From Bacteroidota bacterium (GTDB lineage Bacteria; Bacteroidota; Bacteroidia; Chitinophagales; Chitinophagaceae): DNA of 64,000 nt. Location: contig JACPEA010000009.1 in NCBI GenBank assembly GCA_016183765.1, forward strand, positions 1 through 64,000, read 5' to 3'. A model generated the notes under the pieces. The model was not told where the DNA came from. It searched no databases and was given only the letters and a program-made list of their open reading frames with translations. Both the position numbers and the translations under genes were made by a program. Below are positions 7,850 to 17,049 of the stretch, in pieces. How positions within the stretch are numbered: the stretch's first letter is position 1; each line of letters begins with the position of its first letter.

Positions 7850-9499
7850 ATGTTCAAACCCAAACTGGTTGATACGCTGAAAAATTATAACCGGCAGCAG
7901 TTCTCCAAAGACCTGATGGCCGGTATCATTGTGGGTATTGTGGCTTTGCCGCTGGCCATTGCCTTTGCCATAGCATCGGGTGTGTCGCCCGAGAAAGGAT
8001 TGTTCACGGCTGTGGTGGCTGGTTTTATCATATCGGCCATGGGGGGAAGTAAAGTGCAGATTGGTGGCCCTACCGGGGCATTCATAGTGGTGGTATACGG
8101 TATTGTTCAGCAGTTTGGTGTGAATGGGTTGATTATCGCCACTTTGCTGGCGGGGATCATGCTGATCATCATGGGTTTTGCAAGACTGGGCGCCGTGATC
8201 AAGTTCATCCCGCATCCGCTGATCATTGGGTTTACCAGCGGGATCGCCCTGATCATCTTTTCATCGCAGATGAAAGACTTCCTGGGTTTGCAGATGGGGG
8301 CAGTTCCGGCCGATTTCCTGGATAAATGGGGGGCTTACGCGGAGCATCTTTCTTCGGTTAACTGGATTGCAGTCGTAATGGCAGCAGTAACGGTGATCAT
8401 TATTCAGTTATGGCCAAAAATTTCCCATAAGATTCCGGGTTCACTGATCGCGATATTGCTGACCACTTCTGTCACTTATTTTTTTCACCTGCCCGTTGAG
8501 ACCATCGGCAGCCGTTTCGGAAGTATCCCTTCCTCGCTGCCATCTCCTGTGTTCCCGCACATAGATTTGCAAACCATCAAACAATTGGTACAGCCAGCTT
8601 TTACCATTGCCCTGCTGGGTGGTATTGAATCGCTGTTGTCTGCGGTTGTGGCCGATGGTATGATCGGCGGTAACCACCGCTCCAATATGGAACTGGTGGC
8701 GCAGGGAACGGCCAATATCTTTTCCTCCCTGTTTGGCGGTATTCCCGCAACAGGCGCTATCGCCAGAACCGCCACCAATGTGAAGAATGGCGGCAGAACA
8801 CCCGTTGCCGGTATGGTTCATGCTGCAACCCTGTTACTCATCATGTTGTTCATAGGACAATGGGCTTCTCTGATACCTATGGCCACACTGGCCGGTATCC
8901 TGGTGGTGGTGGCATACAATATGAGCGAGTGGGAGAGTTTCCTGTCCGTGTTCAAAGGCCCCCGCAGTGATGTGGCGGTATTGCTGACCACTTTTTTCTT
9001 AACGGTGCTGGTAGATCTTACGGTCGCTATCGAGATCGGTATGGTGCTGGCGGTATTCCTGTTCATGCAGAAGATCATCAAGGTGAGCGATGTGAAGAGT
9101 ATAACGTTACAGGCGGAAGAGAATAGTACAGATGTGGACTCGATCGATGATTACCAGCTTCCCAAAGAAGTGGAAGTGTTTGAGATCACCGGGCCGCTCT
9201 TCTTTGGTGCAGCATACAAGTTCAAAGATGCCATGCGTTTTATTGAAAAACCTCCCAGGATACTGATCATCCGTATGCGCAGGGTGCCCATCATCGATGC
9301 AACAGGGATCAAGACCCTGCAGGAGGTTCACAAGGAATCCAGGCACCGGGGTACTAAGATCATCCTTTCGGAAGTGCACAGCGCACAGGTATTGCAGGAG
9401 CTGAAAGATGCCCGTTTGCTGTTTGCCGTAGGAAAAGCCAATGTAACCGAAACCTTTGCCGCCGCCTTGGAGCGCAGCAAAAAGATACTCGCTGGTTGA
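7850..9499 (+). CDS. SulP-family anion transporter with STAS domain
   Basis: 549 residues. The first 400 or so form a multi-helix SulP transmembrane domain with family landmarks G-V-S-P-E-K-G-L, GGSKVQIGGPTGAF and GGIPATGAIARTATN. The C-terminal part (about 435-545) is a cytoplasmic STAS domain containing IDATGIKTLQEV. SulP proteins import sulfate, bicarbonate, molybdate or dicarboxylates; no sulfate-assimilation gene is adjacent. A periplasmic-type carbonic anhydrase exists in this window but about 38 kb away, so a bicarbonate role is only a possibility. Confidence 0.92.
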   Translation: MFKPKLVDTLKNYNRQQFSKDLMAGIIVGIVALPLAIAFAIASGVSPEKGLFTAVVAGFIISAMGGSKVQIGGPTGAFIVVVYGIVQQFGVNGLIIATLLAGIMLIIMGFARLGAVIKFIPHPLIIGFTSGIALIIFSSQMKDFLGLQMGAVPADFLDKWGAYAEHLSSVNWIAVVMAAVTVIIIQLWPKISHKIPGSLIAILLTTSVTYFFHLPVETIGSRFGSIPSSLPSPVFPHIDLQTIKQLVQPAFTIALLGGIESLLSAVVADGMIGGNHRSNMELVAQGTANIFSSLFGGIPATGAIARTATNVKNGGRTPVAGMVHAATLLLIMLFIGQWASLIPMATLAGILVVVAYNMSEWESFLSVFKGPRSDVAVLLTTFFLTVLVDLTVAIEIGMVLAVFLFMQKIIKVSDVKSITLQAEENSTDVDSIDDYQLPKEVEVFEITGPLFFGAAYKFKDAMRFIEKPPRILIIRMRRVPIIDATGIKTLQEVHKESRHRGTKIILSEVHSAQVLQELKDARLLFAVGKANVTETFAAALERSKKILAG

Positions 9500-9542
9500 T
9501 TGGCATTTTTACCGGCAAATGATTTGCCAGGTGTAACAACGC

Positions 9543-9950
9543 TTACTGTGTTGTGAACTTACTTTCCTGCTGGATCAGGTCCCAAAGATTGCCATAGAGA
9601 TCTTCGAATACGGCAACCGTACCATATTCTTCTACCTGTGGCGTGCGGACGAACCTGATATTTTTGGCACGCATGGCCTCATAATCGCGCCAGATATCAT
9701 CGGTGTTCAGGAACAGGAATACGCGGCCGCCCGTCTGGTTCCCGATCCTGGATCGTTGTTCTTCCGTTGCCGCTTTGGCCAGCAAGATGCTGCATTCTTT
9801 GGCGCCGGGTGGCGCTACCAGCACCCATCGTTTGGTCTCGCTCAATACCGTATCTTCCAGTAACCTGAAATTCAGTTTTTGGGTATAAAAGGCAATGGCT
9901 TCATCATAATCACGTACGACCAGCGCAAAATGGGTGATGTATTGTTGCAT
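9543..9950 (-). CDS. VOC-superfamily protein (glyoxalase/extradiol dioxygenase fold)
   Basis: 135 residues, one vicinal-oxygen-chelate module with paired beta-alpha-beta-beta-beta units. The start ITHFALVVRDYDEAIAFYTQKLNF is the typical first strand and helix; the end YGTVAVFEDLYGNLWDLIQ gives the usual metal-side Glu/Asp region. Many such single-module proteins are uncharacterised, and the metal and substrate cannot be told from sequence. It lies 21 bp downstream of mutS on the same strand and may be read through from it. Confidence 0.85.
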   Translation of the reverse strand: MQQYITHFALVVRDYDEAIAFYTQKLNFRLLEDTVLSETKRWVLVAPPGAKECSILLAKAATEEQRSRIGNQTGGRVFLFLNTDDIWRDYEAMRAKNIRFVRTPQVEEYGTVAVFEDLYGNLWDLIQQESKFTTQ

Positions 9951-9971
9951 GTGGGTTGGATTGCTATCAGC

Positions 9972-12614
9972 TTATTTCAGCAGGTTTTTGATCTCGTTCA
10001 GTTTCATCAAAGCTTCTACCGGTGTCAGTCGGTTGATGTCGAGGTCGTTGAGCTTTTTCCGGATCTCATCAAAGGTTTCCGAATGAGCGTCAAAAATGGA
10101 TAACTGCATTTGAGGTGCGGATATGTTTTTCAGGCTTTGTGCAGTGGGAACCCGCATACTGGCCGGTAGATTGCCTGCCGTTTCCTGTTCCGCATCTCTT
10201 CCCGATCTTTCTTCCAGCTGTGCCAGTATTTCGTTTGCCCGGTTGATCAATGCCGGGGGCATGCCGGCCATCTTGGCCACATGAATACCAAAGCTGTGCG
10301 TACTGCCACCTCTTGCCAGCTTACGAAGGAAGATGATCTTATTGCCGACTTCCTTGTTGGTGACATGATAATTCTGAACGCGGGGTAATTTCTCCTCCAG
10401 TTCGTTCAGCTCATGATAATGCGTGGCAAACAGTGTTTTAGGGGCAGCAGGGGAGTTGTGCAGGTATTCCACAATGCTCCAGGCAATGGAAATACCATCG
10501 TAGGTAGATGTGCCGCGACCGATCTCATCCAGCAGGATCAGGCTGCGTTGCGAAATATTATTGATGATACTGGCCGTCTCATTCATCTCCACCATGAAGG
10601 TAGATTCACCTCCGCTCAGGTTGTCGCTGGCGCCTACCCTGGTAAAGATCTTGTCGGTAAGCGGCACTCTTGCAGTACTGGCCGGAACAAAACTTCCCAT
10701 ATGCGCCATCAGCGTGATCAGGGCGGTCTGCCTGAGTATCGCGCTCTTACCGCTCATATTAGGACCGGTCAGGATAATGATCTGCTGATCGGCCTGGTTC
10801 AGTATAATGTCATTCGAAATATAATTCTCCCCCGCAGGTAAGTTCCGTTCGATCACAGGGTGACGGCTTTCTGTAAAAGCCAATTCAACCCCATCGTGGA
10901 GTTCCGGTTTTTTATAATTGTACTGTAGCGCATTCTCTGCAGAACAAACCAGGCAGTCCAGTGTTGCCAGCATATTGCCGTTTACCTGTATCGGTGCGAT
11001 ATAGTCCTGCAAAGCCAGTAAGAGTGTATCGTACAGATCCAGTTCAATGGCCAGTATTTTGTCTTCCGCACCGGTGATCTTTTCTTCGTATTCCTTCAGT
11101 TCCGGAGTGATATACCTTTCTGCATTGGCCAGTGTCTGTTTGCGGATCCAGTCGGCGGGAACTTTGTTCTTGTGTATATTGGTCACTTCAAGATAATAGC
11201 CGAACACATTGTTGAAGCTGATCTTGAGGGATGAGATGCCTGTTTTCTCCGCTTCCCGTTGTTGTATGTTAACGAGGAACTCTTTTCCACCACTGGCAAT
11301 ATTGCGCAACTGGTCCAGCTCTTCGTGCACACCCGCTTTGATCGCTTCTCCTTTGTTCACAGCTACAGGAGGATTGTCATTGATCTCTTTACGGATCCGA
11401 TCCAATATCCTTTCACAGCCATCCAAGGCAGCTGCCAAACGCTGAAGGTAGACATTGTCTGCAGTGGCGCAGGTTTGTTTGATCAGTGCGGTCTGTTCCA
11501 GTCCCTTGGCAAGTTGCATCACTTCACGGGGATTGATCTTCTTCATCGGGATCTTGCTCACCAGCCGCTCAATATCCCCACAGGTATTGATGGCCTGTGC
11601 CAGTTGTTTGCGCAGGTCGGGTTGCAGCACCAGGAATGCCACCGCATCCAGCCGCTCATTGATGCGGTCTATATCCTTTAACGGGAAGATCATCCATCTG
11701 CGCAGCATGCGGGCGCCCATGGGGCTCACCGTATTGTCCAGCACTTTCAATAAACTGTTGCCGGTATCGGTGCCGGTATGCAGCAATTCCAGGTTGCGTA
11801 TGGTGAAGCGGTCCATCCACAGGAAATCCTCCCGTTCCATCCGCTGGATGGAAGTGATGTGCTGCAGGTTGGGATGTTCCGTTTCTTTCAGGTAATATAA
11901 GATGGCGCCGGCAGCAGTGATGCCGTTGTGCAGGCCTTCGATGCCAAACCCTTTCAACGAGTGTGTCTGAAAATGTTTGAGCAGACTCTCGGTAGCAAAA
12001 GCCTCATCAAAGATCCAGCTCTCCATAGTGTACGTATAGAACCTGGGACCGAAAACCTCTTTAAAATGTTTCTGGTAACTGCGCTGGTAAATGACTTCTG
12101 CAGGTTTGAGTCCCTGCAGTAATTTGTCGATGTATTCGTCATTGCCCTCGGCAATAAAGAACTCGCCGGTAGAGATATCCAGGAAGGCGATCCCGGTACC
12201 GTTATCGGTAAAATGGATCGCCGCCAGGAAATTATTGCTGTTATGCTCCAGTAATTTATCGTTGGTGGCTACGCCCGGTGTCACCATTTCGGTAACGCCT
12301 CTTTTTACGATGCCTTTAACGGTCTTGGGATCTTCCAACTGGTCGCAGATGGCAACCCGGTAGCCGGCTTTTACCAGTTTGTGAAGGTAAGTGTCCAATG
12401 CATGATGTGGAAAACCAGCCAGTTCACTGGAGGCTGCCGCACCATTGTTCCTTTTGGTCAGGGTAATACCCAGCACTTTGGAAGCAACGATCGCATCCTC
12501 CCCGAATGTCTCATAAAAATCACCCACACGGAACAACAGGATGGCATCAGGGTATTTCTGTTTGATGGCCCTGTGCTGCTGCATTAAAGGGGTATCTGCG
12601 CTGGATTTTGACAT
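9972..12614 (-). CDS. mutS: DNA mismatch repair protein MutS
   Basis: 880 residues from ATG 12614; a TTG three codons upstream is less likely because the -7 promoter element overlaps it. Domain I has the mismatch-contacting D-F-Y-E-T-F near residue 35, then connector, lever and clamp regions. The ATPase domain carries Walker A G-P-N-M-S-G-K-S near residue 616, followed by the signature DNLSGGESTFMVEM and Walker B LILLDEIGRGTSTYDG. The C-terminus holds the usual helix-turn-helix dimerisation segment. MutS recognises mismatches and recruits MutL; mutL is not in this window. Confidence 0.97.
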   Translation of the reverse strand: MSKSSADTPLMQQHRAIKQKYPDAILLFRVGDFYETFGEDAIVASKVLGITLTKRNNGAAASSELAGFPHHALDTYLHKLVKAGYRVAICDQLEDPKTVKGIVKRGVTEMVTPGVATNDKLLEHNSNNFLAAIHFTDNGTGIAFLDISTGEFFIAEGNDEYIDKLLQGLKPAEVIYQRSYQKHFKEVFGPRFYTYTMESWIFDEAFATESLLKHFQTHSLKGFGIEGLHNGITAAGAILYYLKETEHPNLQHITSIQRMEREDFLWMDRFTIRNLELLHTGTDTGNSLLKVLDNTVSPMGARMLRRWMIFPLKDIDRINERLDAVAFLVLQPDLRKQLAQAINTCGDIERLVSKIPMKKINPREVMQLAKGLEQTALIKQTCATADNVYLQRLAAALDGCERILDRIRKEINDNPPVAVNKGEAIKAGVHEELDQLRNIASGGKEFLVNIQQREAEKTGISSLKISFNNVFGYYLEVTNIHKNKVPADWIRKQTLANAERYITPELKEYEEKITGAEDKILAIELDLYDTLLLALQDYIAPIQVNGNMLATLDCLVCSAENALQYNYKKPELHDGVELAFTESRHPVIERNLPAGENYISNDIILNQADQQIIILTGPNMSGKSAILRQTALITLMAHMGSFVPASTARVPLTDKIFTRVGASDNLSGGESTFMVEMNETASIINNISQRSLILLDEIGRGTSTYDGISIAWSIVEYLHNSPAAPKTLFATHYHELNELEEKLPRVQNYHVTNKEVGNKIIFLRKLARGGSTHSFGIHVAKMAGMPPALINRANEILAQLEERSGRDAEQETAGNLPASMRVPTAQSLKNISAPQMQLSIFDAHSETFDEIRKKLNDLDINRLTPVEALMKLNEIKNLLK

Positions 12615-12620
12615 GACGGA

Positions 12621-12628
12621 CAAATATA
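12621..12628 (-). promoter_or_regulatory. -7 promoter element of mutS
   Basis: On the minus strand TATATTTG matches TAnnTTTG exactly and ends six bases before the ATG at 12614, implying a leaderless or nearly leaderless transcript. Confidence 0.6.
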
Positions 12629-12706
12629 CAGCGGCGCAGTTTGTGGCAGGAAAGAAAGAAAGGGATGTGGAAAGAAAGTGAGAAGGAGGGAGAGGAGATA
12701 AAAATT

Positions 12707-12795
12707 AATAGTTAATAGGTAATGGTTGCAAAGTCAGGAGGGCTGGAATTGTGCCAGCCTCCTGACCATCGGCCAACTATTACCTATTAACTATT
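12707..12795. repeat. Long intergenic palindrome (two nested stems)
   Basis: Outer arms of 17 nt (AATAGTTAATAGGTAAT, 12707-12723, and its exact complement at 12779-12795) enclose a second stem, GTCAGGAGGGCTGG (12733-12746) against CCAGCCTCCTGAC (12754-12766) with one bulged G. It stands between the divergent-side start of mutS and the end of the M28 peptidase gene. It could end the peptidase transcript but is far longer than a usual terminator and has no strong T run. Confidence 0.7.
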
Positions 12796-12802
12796 CATTG
12801 CT

Positions 12803-14413
12803 TTAAAACCCAAATACCCCTGCTGGTCTGGGTTTGGGCATTTCTTTTCGGGGTAATTTGCCATCACGCTGGGATGCATTGTATACGAATGCGGCAACAA
12901 TGGTGGCGATCTGTTTCAGGTCGGCTTCGATCAGGTGATCGTAGCTATCCATATTGCTGTGGTGCGTGCGGGTGTCATATTCTATCGGGTCCTGGATGAA
13001 CTGGAAACCCGGCAGACCCACCGCGTCAAAAGCCTGGTGGTCGGTTCCGCCTGTATTATTGATAGTCACAGTTGTAGCCCCCAGGTCTTTGAATGGAGCA
13101 AGCCATTGTGCAAAGATGTCGCGACAGGCTTCGTTGCCCTGCAGATAGATACCCCTGATCTTCCCGGTACCGTTATCGATATTGAAGTAGGAAGAGAATT
13201 TCTCGTGTGCCGGGTTTGTTTGCATGGTAGCAGGATCGGCAAAGGTATTTTTTACATAGGCCCTTGATCCCAGCAATCCCTGCTCTTCACCACTCCACAA
13301 ACCAATACGGATGGTACGGCGGTTACTGAATCCCAGCGATTTCAGGATGCGGATGGCTTCCATCATCACCGCAGATCCTGATGCATTATCCGTGGCCCCG
13401 GTAGCGGTTTGCCAGCTGTCGAGGTGTGCGCCGATCATCACCACTTCCTCCTTCAATGCCGGATCGGTGCCCGGAATTTCTGCAATCACATTATATCCGT
13501 TCAGGTCCCTGGTCTGGAACCTGGTCTTCACATCCACATCCATTTTCAAGGTCTCGCCCGATTTGGCCAGTCGCAGCACGGTATTGTAATCTTCCACCCC
13601 CAGCACGATATCGGCGAAGTTCTCCGGGTCGTTGGCTTTATAGGCGCCTCCTCCCTGGGCAAAAACGGTTCCGTCGTGACTGCGGGGGCCGCCATTGCTG
13701 AACAATGCCACGGCACCTTCTTCTTTGGCCATATTCTTCAGTACTGCCAGCATACGGGCGGCAGGACTGTTAAAACGCGCTGCCATGGCTTCCCGCTGCC
13801 TTCTGAGGGCGGCCGTATCGGCGGCATTGGCTTGTCCCTGGCGGGGGGCCGGAGCTTTGGCGTTGGCCATCACTTCCAGTTCCGCATCGGTATACCTCAC
13901 CGCATCGGGTTTGAATGAGTGTTTGTATGGGGTTGACTGGTCGAGTATCAACAATTTGCCCTTCAGCTGCCCGCGATAAGCCCGCAGTTCGGTTGAATCT
14001 TTGGCGTTGATCACCAGTACTTCGGCATTCTTCAGTCCCCTGGTACCAGCAGTCCAGGCTTTAGGGTGTGCGGCAAGCGCCTTATAATAAGGGGCAGTAA
14101 TGGCTACATAACTTTTTTCCAGTTCCCAGCCTTTACCGAATTCACCCCAGGGCTGTATGGCGGCGTTGGAGAGGCCCCAGCCAGCCAGCGTTTCCTTTGC
14201 ATAATTGGCAGCGCGCATAAAACCGGGGGATGCTGTAAGGCGGTTGCCACTTTTATCGGTCAGGTGAAAGGCGATCTCCATCACTTGGGAGTTCTCAAGG
14301 CCTTCCTTGCGGATCTGCTGCATGATGGCAGGGTCCACTTTTTCGGTCTGAGCCAGGCCGCCAACAGGCAGGGCCAATGCCAGCAGCACCGACAGGCGGA
14401 TGTTTTTTCTCAT
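12803..14413 (-). CDS. Secreted M28-family zinc aminopeptidase
   Basis: 536 residues with a signal peptide ending at about residue 21 (VGGLAQ). The first half contains a protease-associated-type insert, and the catalytic M28 domain follows. Zinc and catalytic residues are visible: H330 and D332 (GAHLDSW), D in ATDNASG, the pair in WSGEEQGLLGS, D in FNIDNGTG and H in TRTHHSNMDSYDHL. Enzymes of this type remove N-terminal residues or dipeptides outside the cytoplasm. It is divergent from the RNA methyltransferase gene with 95 bp between the starts. Confidence 0.93.
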   Translation of the reverse strand: MRKNIRLSVLLALALPVGGLAQTEKVDPAIMQQIRKEGLENSQVMEIAFHLTDKSGNRLTASPGFMRAANYAKETLAGWGLSNAAIQPWGEFGKGWELEKSYVAITAPYYKALAAHPKAWTAGTRGLKNAEVLVINAKDSTELRAYRGQLKGKLLILDQSTPYKHSFKPDAVRYTDAELEVMANAKAPAPRQGQANAADTAALRRQREAMAARFNSPAARMLAVLKNMAKEEGAVALFSNGGPRSHDGTVFAQGGGAYKANDPENFADIVLGVEDYNTVLRLAKSGETLKMDVDVKTRFQTRDLNGYNVIAEIPGTDPALKEEVVMIGAHLDSWQTATGATDNASGSAVMMEAIRILKSLGFSNRRTIRIGLWSGEEQGLLGSRAYVKNTFADPATMQTNPAHEKFSSYFNIDNGTGKIRGIYLQGNEACRDIFAQWLAPFKDLGATTVTINNTGGTDHQAFDAVGLPGFQFIQDPIEYDTRTHHSNMDSYDHLIEADLKQIATIVAAFVYNASQRDGKLPRKEMPKPRPAGVFGF

Positions 14414-14496
14414 AGTTCGGGTTGTTTAAGTTTTGGACTGAACAAAATAATCAATCTTACCCATTTCAGCCGAACCTTTATTTGAGTGGATGGAAC

Positions 14497-14504
14497 TACC
14501 TTTG
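14497..14504 (+). promoter_or_regulatory. -7 promoter element of the SpoU methyltransferase gene
   Basis: TACCTTTG matches TAnnTTTG and is separated from the ATG at 14509 by only CGAC. The placement points to a leaderless mRNA. Confidence 0.55.
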
Positions 14505-14508
14505 CGAC

Positions 14509-15021
14509 ATGCGAAAACTGAGCATGGATGAGCTGGGTCGTATGTCGGTGGATGCGTTCAAGCAGGCCGAAAAGAACCCGGTAATGGTGGTGTTGGACAA
14601 TATCCGCAGCATGCATAATGTGGGTAGTGTATTTCGCACCGCAGATGCATTCCTGGCCGAAGGGATCTGCTTATGTGGTTATACCCCCCAGCCCCCGCAC
14701 AGGGATATCCATAAAACCGCATTGGGTGCCACGGAAACGGTCGACTGGATCTATTTCCCCACTACGCTCGATGCCGTAAGGGCCCTGAAAGAGAAAGGGT
14801 ACCGGATCTATGCCATAGAACAGGTGGAGAACAGCATCCCGCTGCAGCATTTCAACCGGGACAATGATAAAGTGGCATTGGTGTTCGGAAATGAAGTGGA
14901 AGGTGTGGATGCCGCTGTATTGCCTTTTTGTGACGGTAGTATCGAAATACCACAATATGGAATGAAACATTCCCTGAATGTTTCGGTGGCTGCGGGGATC
15001 GTTTTGTGGGAGATGGTGTGA
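14509..15021 (+). CDS. SpoU/TrmH-family RNA 2'-O-methyltransferase
   Basis: 170 residues from ATG 14509 (MRKLSMDEL), the start usual for this Bacteroidota subfamily; a longer TTG reading from 14422 would run through the promoter. SPOUT-fold motifs are present: motif 1 D-N-I-R-S-M-H-N-V-G-S-V-F-R-T-A-D-A, motif 2 ALVFGNEVEGVD and motif 3 IPQYGMKHSLNVSVAAGI, which together form the trefoil knot that binds SAM. The target RNA (tRNA G18 or an rRNA position) cannot be decided. It is followed by a prenyltransferase gene in the same direction. Confidence 0.9.
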   Translation: MRKLSMDELGRMSVDAFKQAEKNPVMVVLDNIRSMHNVGSVFRTADAFLAEGICLCGYTPQPPHRDIHKTALGATETVDWIYFPTTLDAVRALKEKGYRIYAIEQVENSIPLQHFNRDNDKVALVFGNEVEGVDAAVLPFCDGSIEIPQYGMKHSLNVSVAAGIVLWEMV

Positions 15022-15067
15022 TTAATGAGTGAATGAGTGAATGATAGAATGATAGAATGAGTGAATG
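15021..15067. repeat. Tandem GAGTGAAT / GATAGAAT word repeats
   Basis: The spacer consists of repeated 8-mers: GAGTGAAT and GATAGAAT alternate five or six times. It belongs to a set of word-repeat spacers seen elsewhere in the window. No ORF or hairpin is evident. Confidence 0.6.
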
Positions 15068-15083
15068 TTTTAATTAGGATGAT

Positions 15084-16010
15084 ATGACAACAGTAAAAAG
15101 ATATTTGAGCCTGGTGAAATTTTCGCATACCATTTTTGCGATGCCGTTTGCGTTGATCGGGTTTGTACTGGGGACCTCCCATACACAACTTTCGGGTTGG
15201 CATACGACTATCCAATCGCCAACTGCGGGGGATTTGTTTCAACAGGTATTCCTGGAAACCGGGTGGGTAAGGAAATTGCTGTTGGTGCTGGTCTGCATGG
15301 TAACGGCAAGAAGTGCGGCGATGGCATTCAACCGGTATCTCGACAGGAGTTTTGACGCAAAGAACCCCCGTACGGCTATCCGTGAGATACCGGCAGGTAT
15401 TATCTCTGCAAACAGCGCCCTGCGTTTTGTGATCCTGAATTGCCTGTTGTTCGTAACGGCCACCTATTTCATCAATGATATCTGTTTTTTTCTCTCGCCG
15501 GTGGCTTTGTTTGTGATCCTGTTTTACAGTTATACCAAACGCTTCACACCACTTTGTCACCTGGTGTTGGGGCTGGGCCTGTCGCTGGCGCCCATTGGTG
15601 CGTATCTGGCTGTGACCGGCAGGTTTGATATTTTGCCCGTTCTGTTTTCCTTCGCAGTCATATGCTGGGTAAGCGGCTTTGATGTGATCTATGCACTGCA
15701 GGATGTGGAATTTGACCAGTCACAGCAGCTTTATTCCATTCCCAGTGTATTGGGTAAGGCCAAGGCTTTGCGGGTGTCTGAATTATTGCATCTGGGCAGT
15801 TCGGTCTGTGTTGTTGCGGCAGGTATCTATGGCGGCTTTCACTGGCTGTACTGGACAGGGATCGGGGTATTTGTGGGTATGCTCATTTACCAGCACTCCA
15901 TCGTAAAACCCAACGACCTCAGTAAAGTGAATATCGCTTTCATGACGGCCAATGGGATAGCCAGCGTGGTATTCGCCCTGTTTGTAATAGGAGACCTGTT
16001 ACTGATGTAA
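15084..16010 (+). CDS. UbiA-family prenyltransferase (quinone biosynthesis type)
   Basis: 308-residue polytopic membrane protein of the UbiA superfamily. The first Asp-rich motif is N-R-Y-L-D-R-S-F-D, followed by AKNPRTAIREIPAG; the second is D-V-I-Y-A-L-Q-D-V-E-F-D. Both bind the Mg-diphosphate of the prenyl donor. The combination with SIPSVLGKAKAL recalls the 4-hydroxybenzoate/MqnP-like branch associated with menaquinone synthesis by the futalosine route. No other menaquinone gene is nearby, so the aromatic acceptor is uncertain. About eight to nine membrane helices are visible. Confidence 0.85.
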   Translation: MTTVKRYLSLVKFSHTIFAMPFALIGFVLGTSHTQLSGWHTTIQSPTAGDLFQQVFLETGWVRKLLLVLVCMVTARSAAMAFNRYLDRSFDAKNPRTAIREIPAGIISANSALRFVILNCLLFVTATYFINDICFFLSPVALFVILFYSYTKRFTPLCHLVLGLGLSLAPIGAYLAVTGRFDILPVLFSFAVICWVSGFDVIYALQDVEFDQSQQLYSIPSVLGKAKALRVSELLHLGSSVCVVAAGIYGGFHWLYWTGIGVFVGMLIYQHSIVKPNDLSKVNIAFMTANGIASVVFALFVIGDLLLM

Positions 16011-16136
16011 AACAGGGGGCTGCACAGATAAAAAGAAGCCCTCTGCGAAAACTCCCTGAACTCTGCGGCTCCTGCGGTGAAAAATCCCTCAACCTGCAGT
16101 AACTTTCCACTTCAACCCCAAAACGTTCATTCAACT

Positions 16137-16550
16137 ATGTCCCGGATCATCTGTATCGATTATGGCGGAAAAAGGACCGGGCTGGCGGTTACGGATCCTT
16201 TGCAGATCATTGCCACATCTTTGACCACTATCGAAACAAAAGACCTGATCCCTTTCCTGAAGAATTATTTCCTGCAGGAACCTGTAGAACTGATACTCAT
16301 TGGCGAACCGCTGAATCTTGATGATACCGCTACCCATGCCACGCCGCTGGTGAAAGCAGCGATCGCCAGGTTGAAAAAAGAATTCCCCGCCATACCCATT
16401 CAGACCGTTGATGAAAGATATACGTCGAAACTGGCCTCCCGTGCCATGGTAGAAATGGGTATGAAGAAAAAGGACCGCAGGGTCAAGGGAAATATTGACC
16501 AGATAGCGGCTACCATCATGCTCCAGGAATATTTACAATCCAGGCATTGA
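16137..16550 (+). CDS. ruvX: YqgF/RuvX-type pre-16S rRNA nuclease / Holliday-junction resolvase family
   Basis: 137 residues from ATG 16137, the family's usual length; a GTG 20 codons upstream would add an unconserved tail. The RNase H-like fold starts with R-I-I-C-I-D-Y-G-G-K-R-T-G-L-A, in which Asp is a catalytic metal ligand. GEPLNLDD and TVDERYTSKLA supply the later conserved acidic residues, and the end KGNIDQIAATIMLQEYL holds the last catalytic Asp. In E. coli YqgF matures the 5' end of 16S rRNA. Confidence 0.92.
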   Translation: MSRIICIDYGGKRTGLAVTDPLQIIATSLTTIETKDLIPFLKNYFLQEPVELILIGEPLNLDDTATHATPLVKAAIARLKKEFPAIPIQTVDERYTSKLASRAMVEMGMKKKDRRVKGNIDQIAATIMLQEYLQSRH

Positions 16551-17049
16551 TGTTTGCCGGGTAACGGCATTTGTATTTTTTTGGTGGGTAGTCGCTCGGC
16601 TCCGCCGAGTGACGCCTATCCTCAGGCTTCCAGCCTGAAAGCCTAAAATCTTAAAGCTACAATACCCGCAATCCAGGCAAACGCATCTATATCTTTTCGG
16701 TTTTCTGAAACGCATATCCAGCGGGAATCTGCAAAAAAAATACTTTTGTTGTGTTTACAGCACGGTTTATTCAGATCACTACAACCTATTGATAAACAGC
16801 GAAAAAATGGTCGATAAATTTACATATATTAGCCCTGTTGATATTTGGCTTAAGTGATCCTTTTAACTATCTTTAAATATGACAGGACTTAGCCTGTTAT
16901 AATATTTTCTATCCCCCGCCAATATTCCTGAAAAGCCCCTGGGTATTGTTACCTGTGATCAGCACTTGTTGCGAATTGCAGATTGGCGATACAGGTTTTG
17001 CATGAACCGTTTTTTAAGATGAAACAAAAGGGTATCCCCTCGCCCGAAT
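16551..17049. other. Gene-free 499-bp spacer
   Basis: Contains one dispersed repeat copy (16589-16665) and AT-rich DNA beyond it. A TACTTTTG at 16741-16748 fits the -7 consensus but is about 300 bp from the next start. No RNA gene or ORF worth calling is visible. Confidence 0.5.
16589..16665 (+). repeat. Dispersed hairpin repeat, copy 1
   Basis: About 77 bp beginning TAGTCGCTCGGCTCCGCCGA and ending TTAAAGCTACAATAC. It carries two internal stems: CTCGGC-TCC-GCCGAG and CAGGCT-TCC-AGCCTG. A reverse-complemented copy of about 70 bp lies at 53449-53519 with only small differences; this copy has about eight extra bases after the second stem. Confidence 0.8.

Noticed and set aside
9500-9542. Terminator between the SulP and VOC genes
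   Set aside because: The only stem, GGCAAA/TTTGCC with a three-base loop, is too weak to call.
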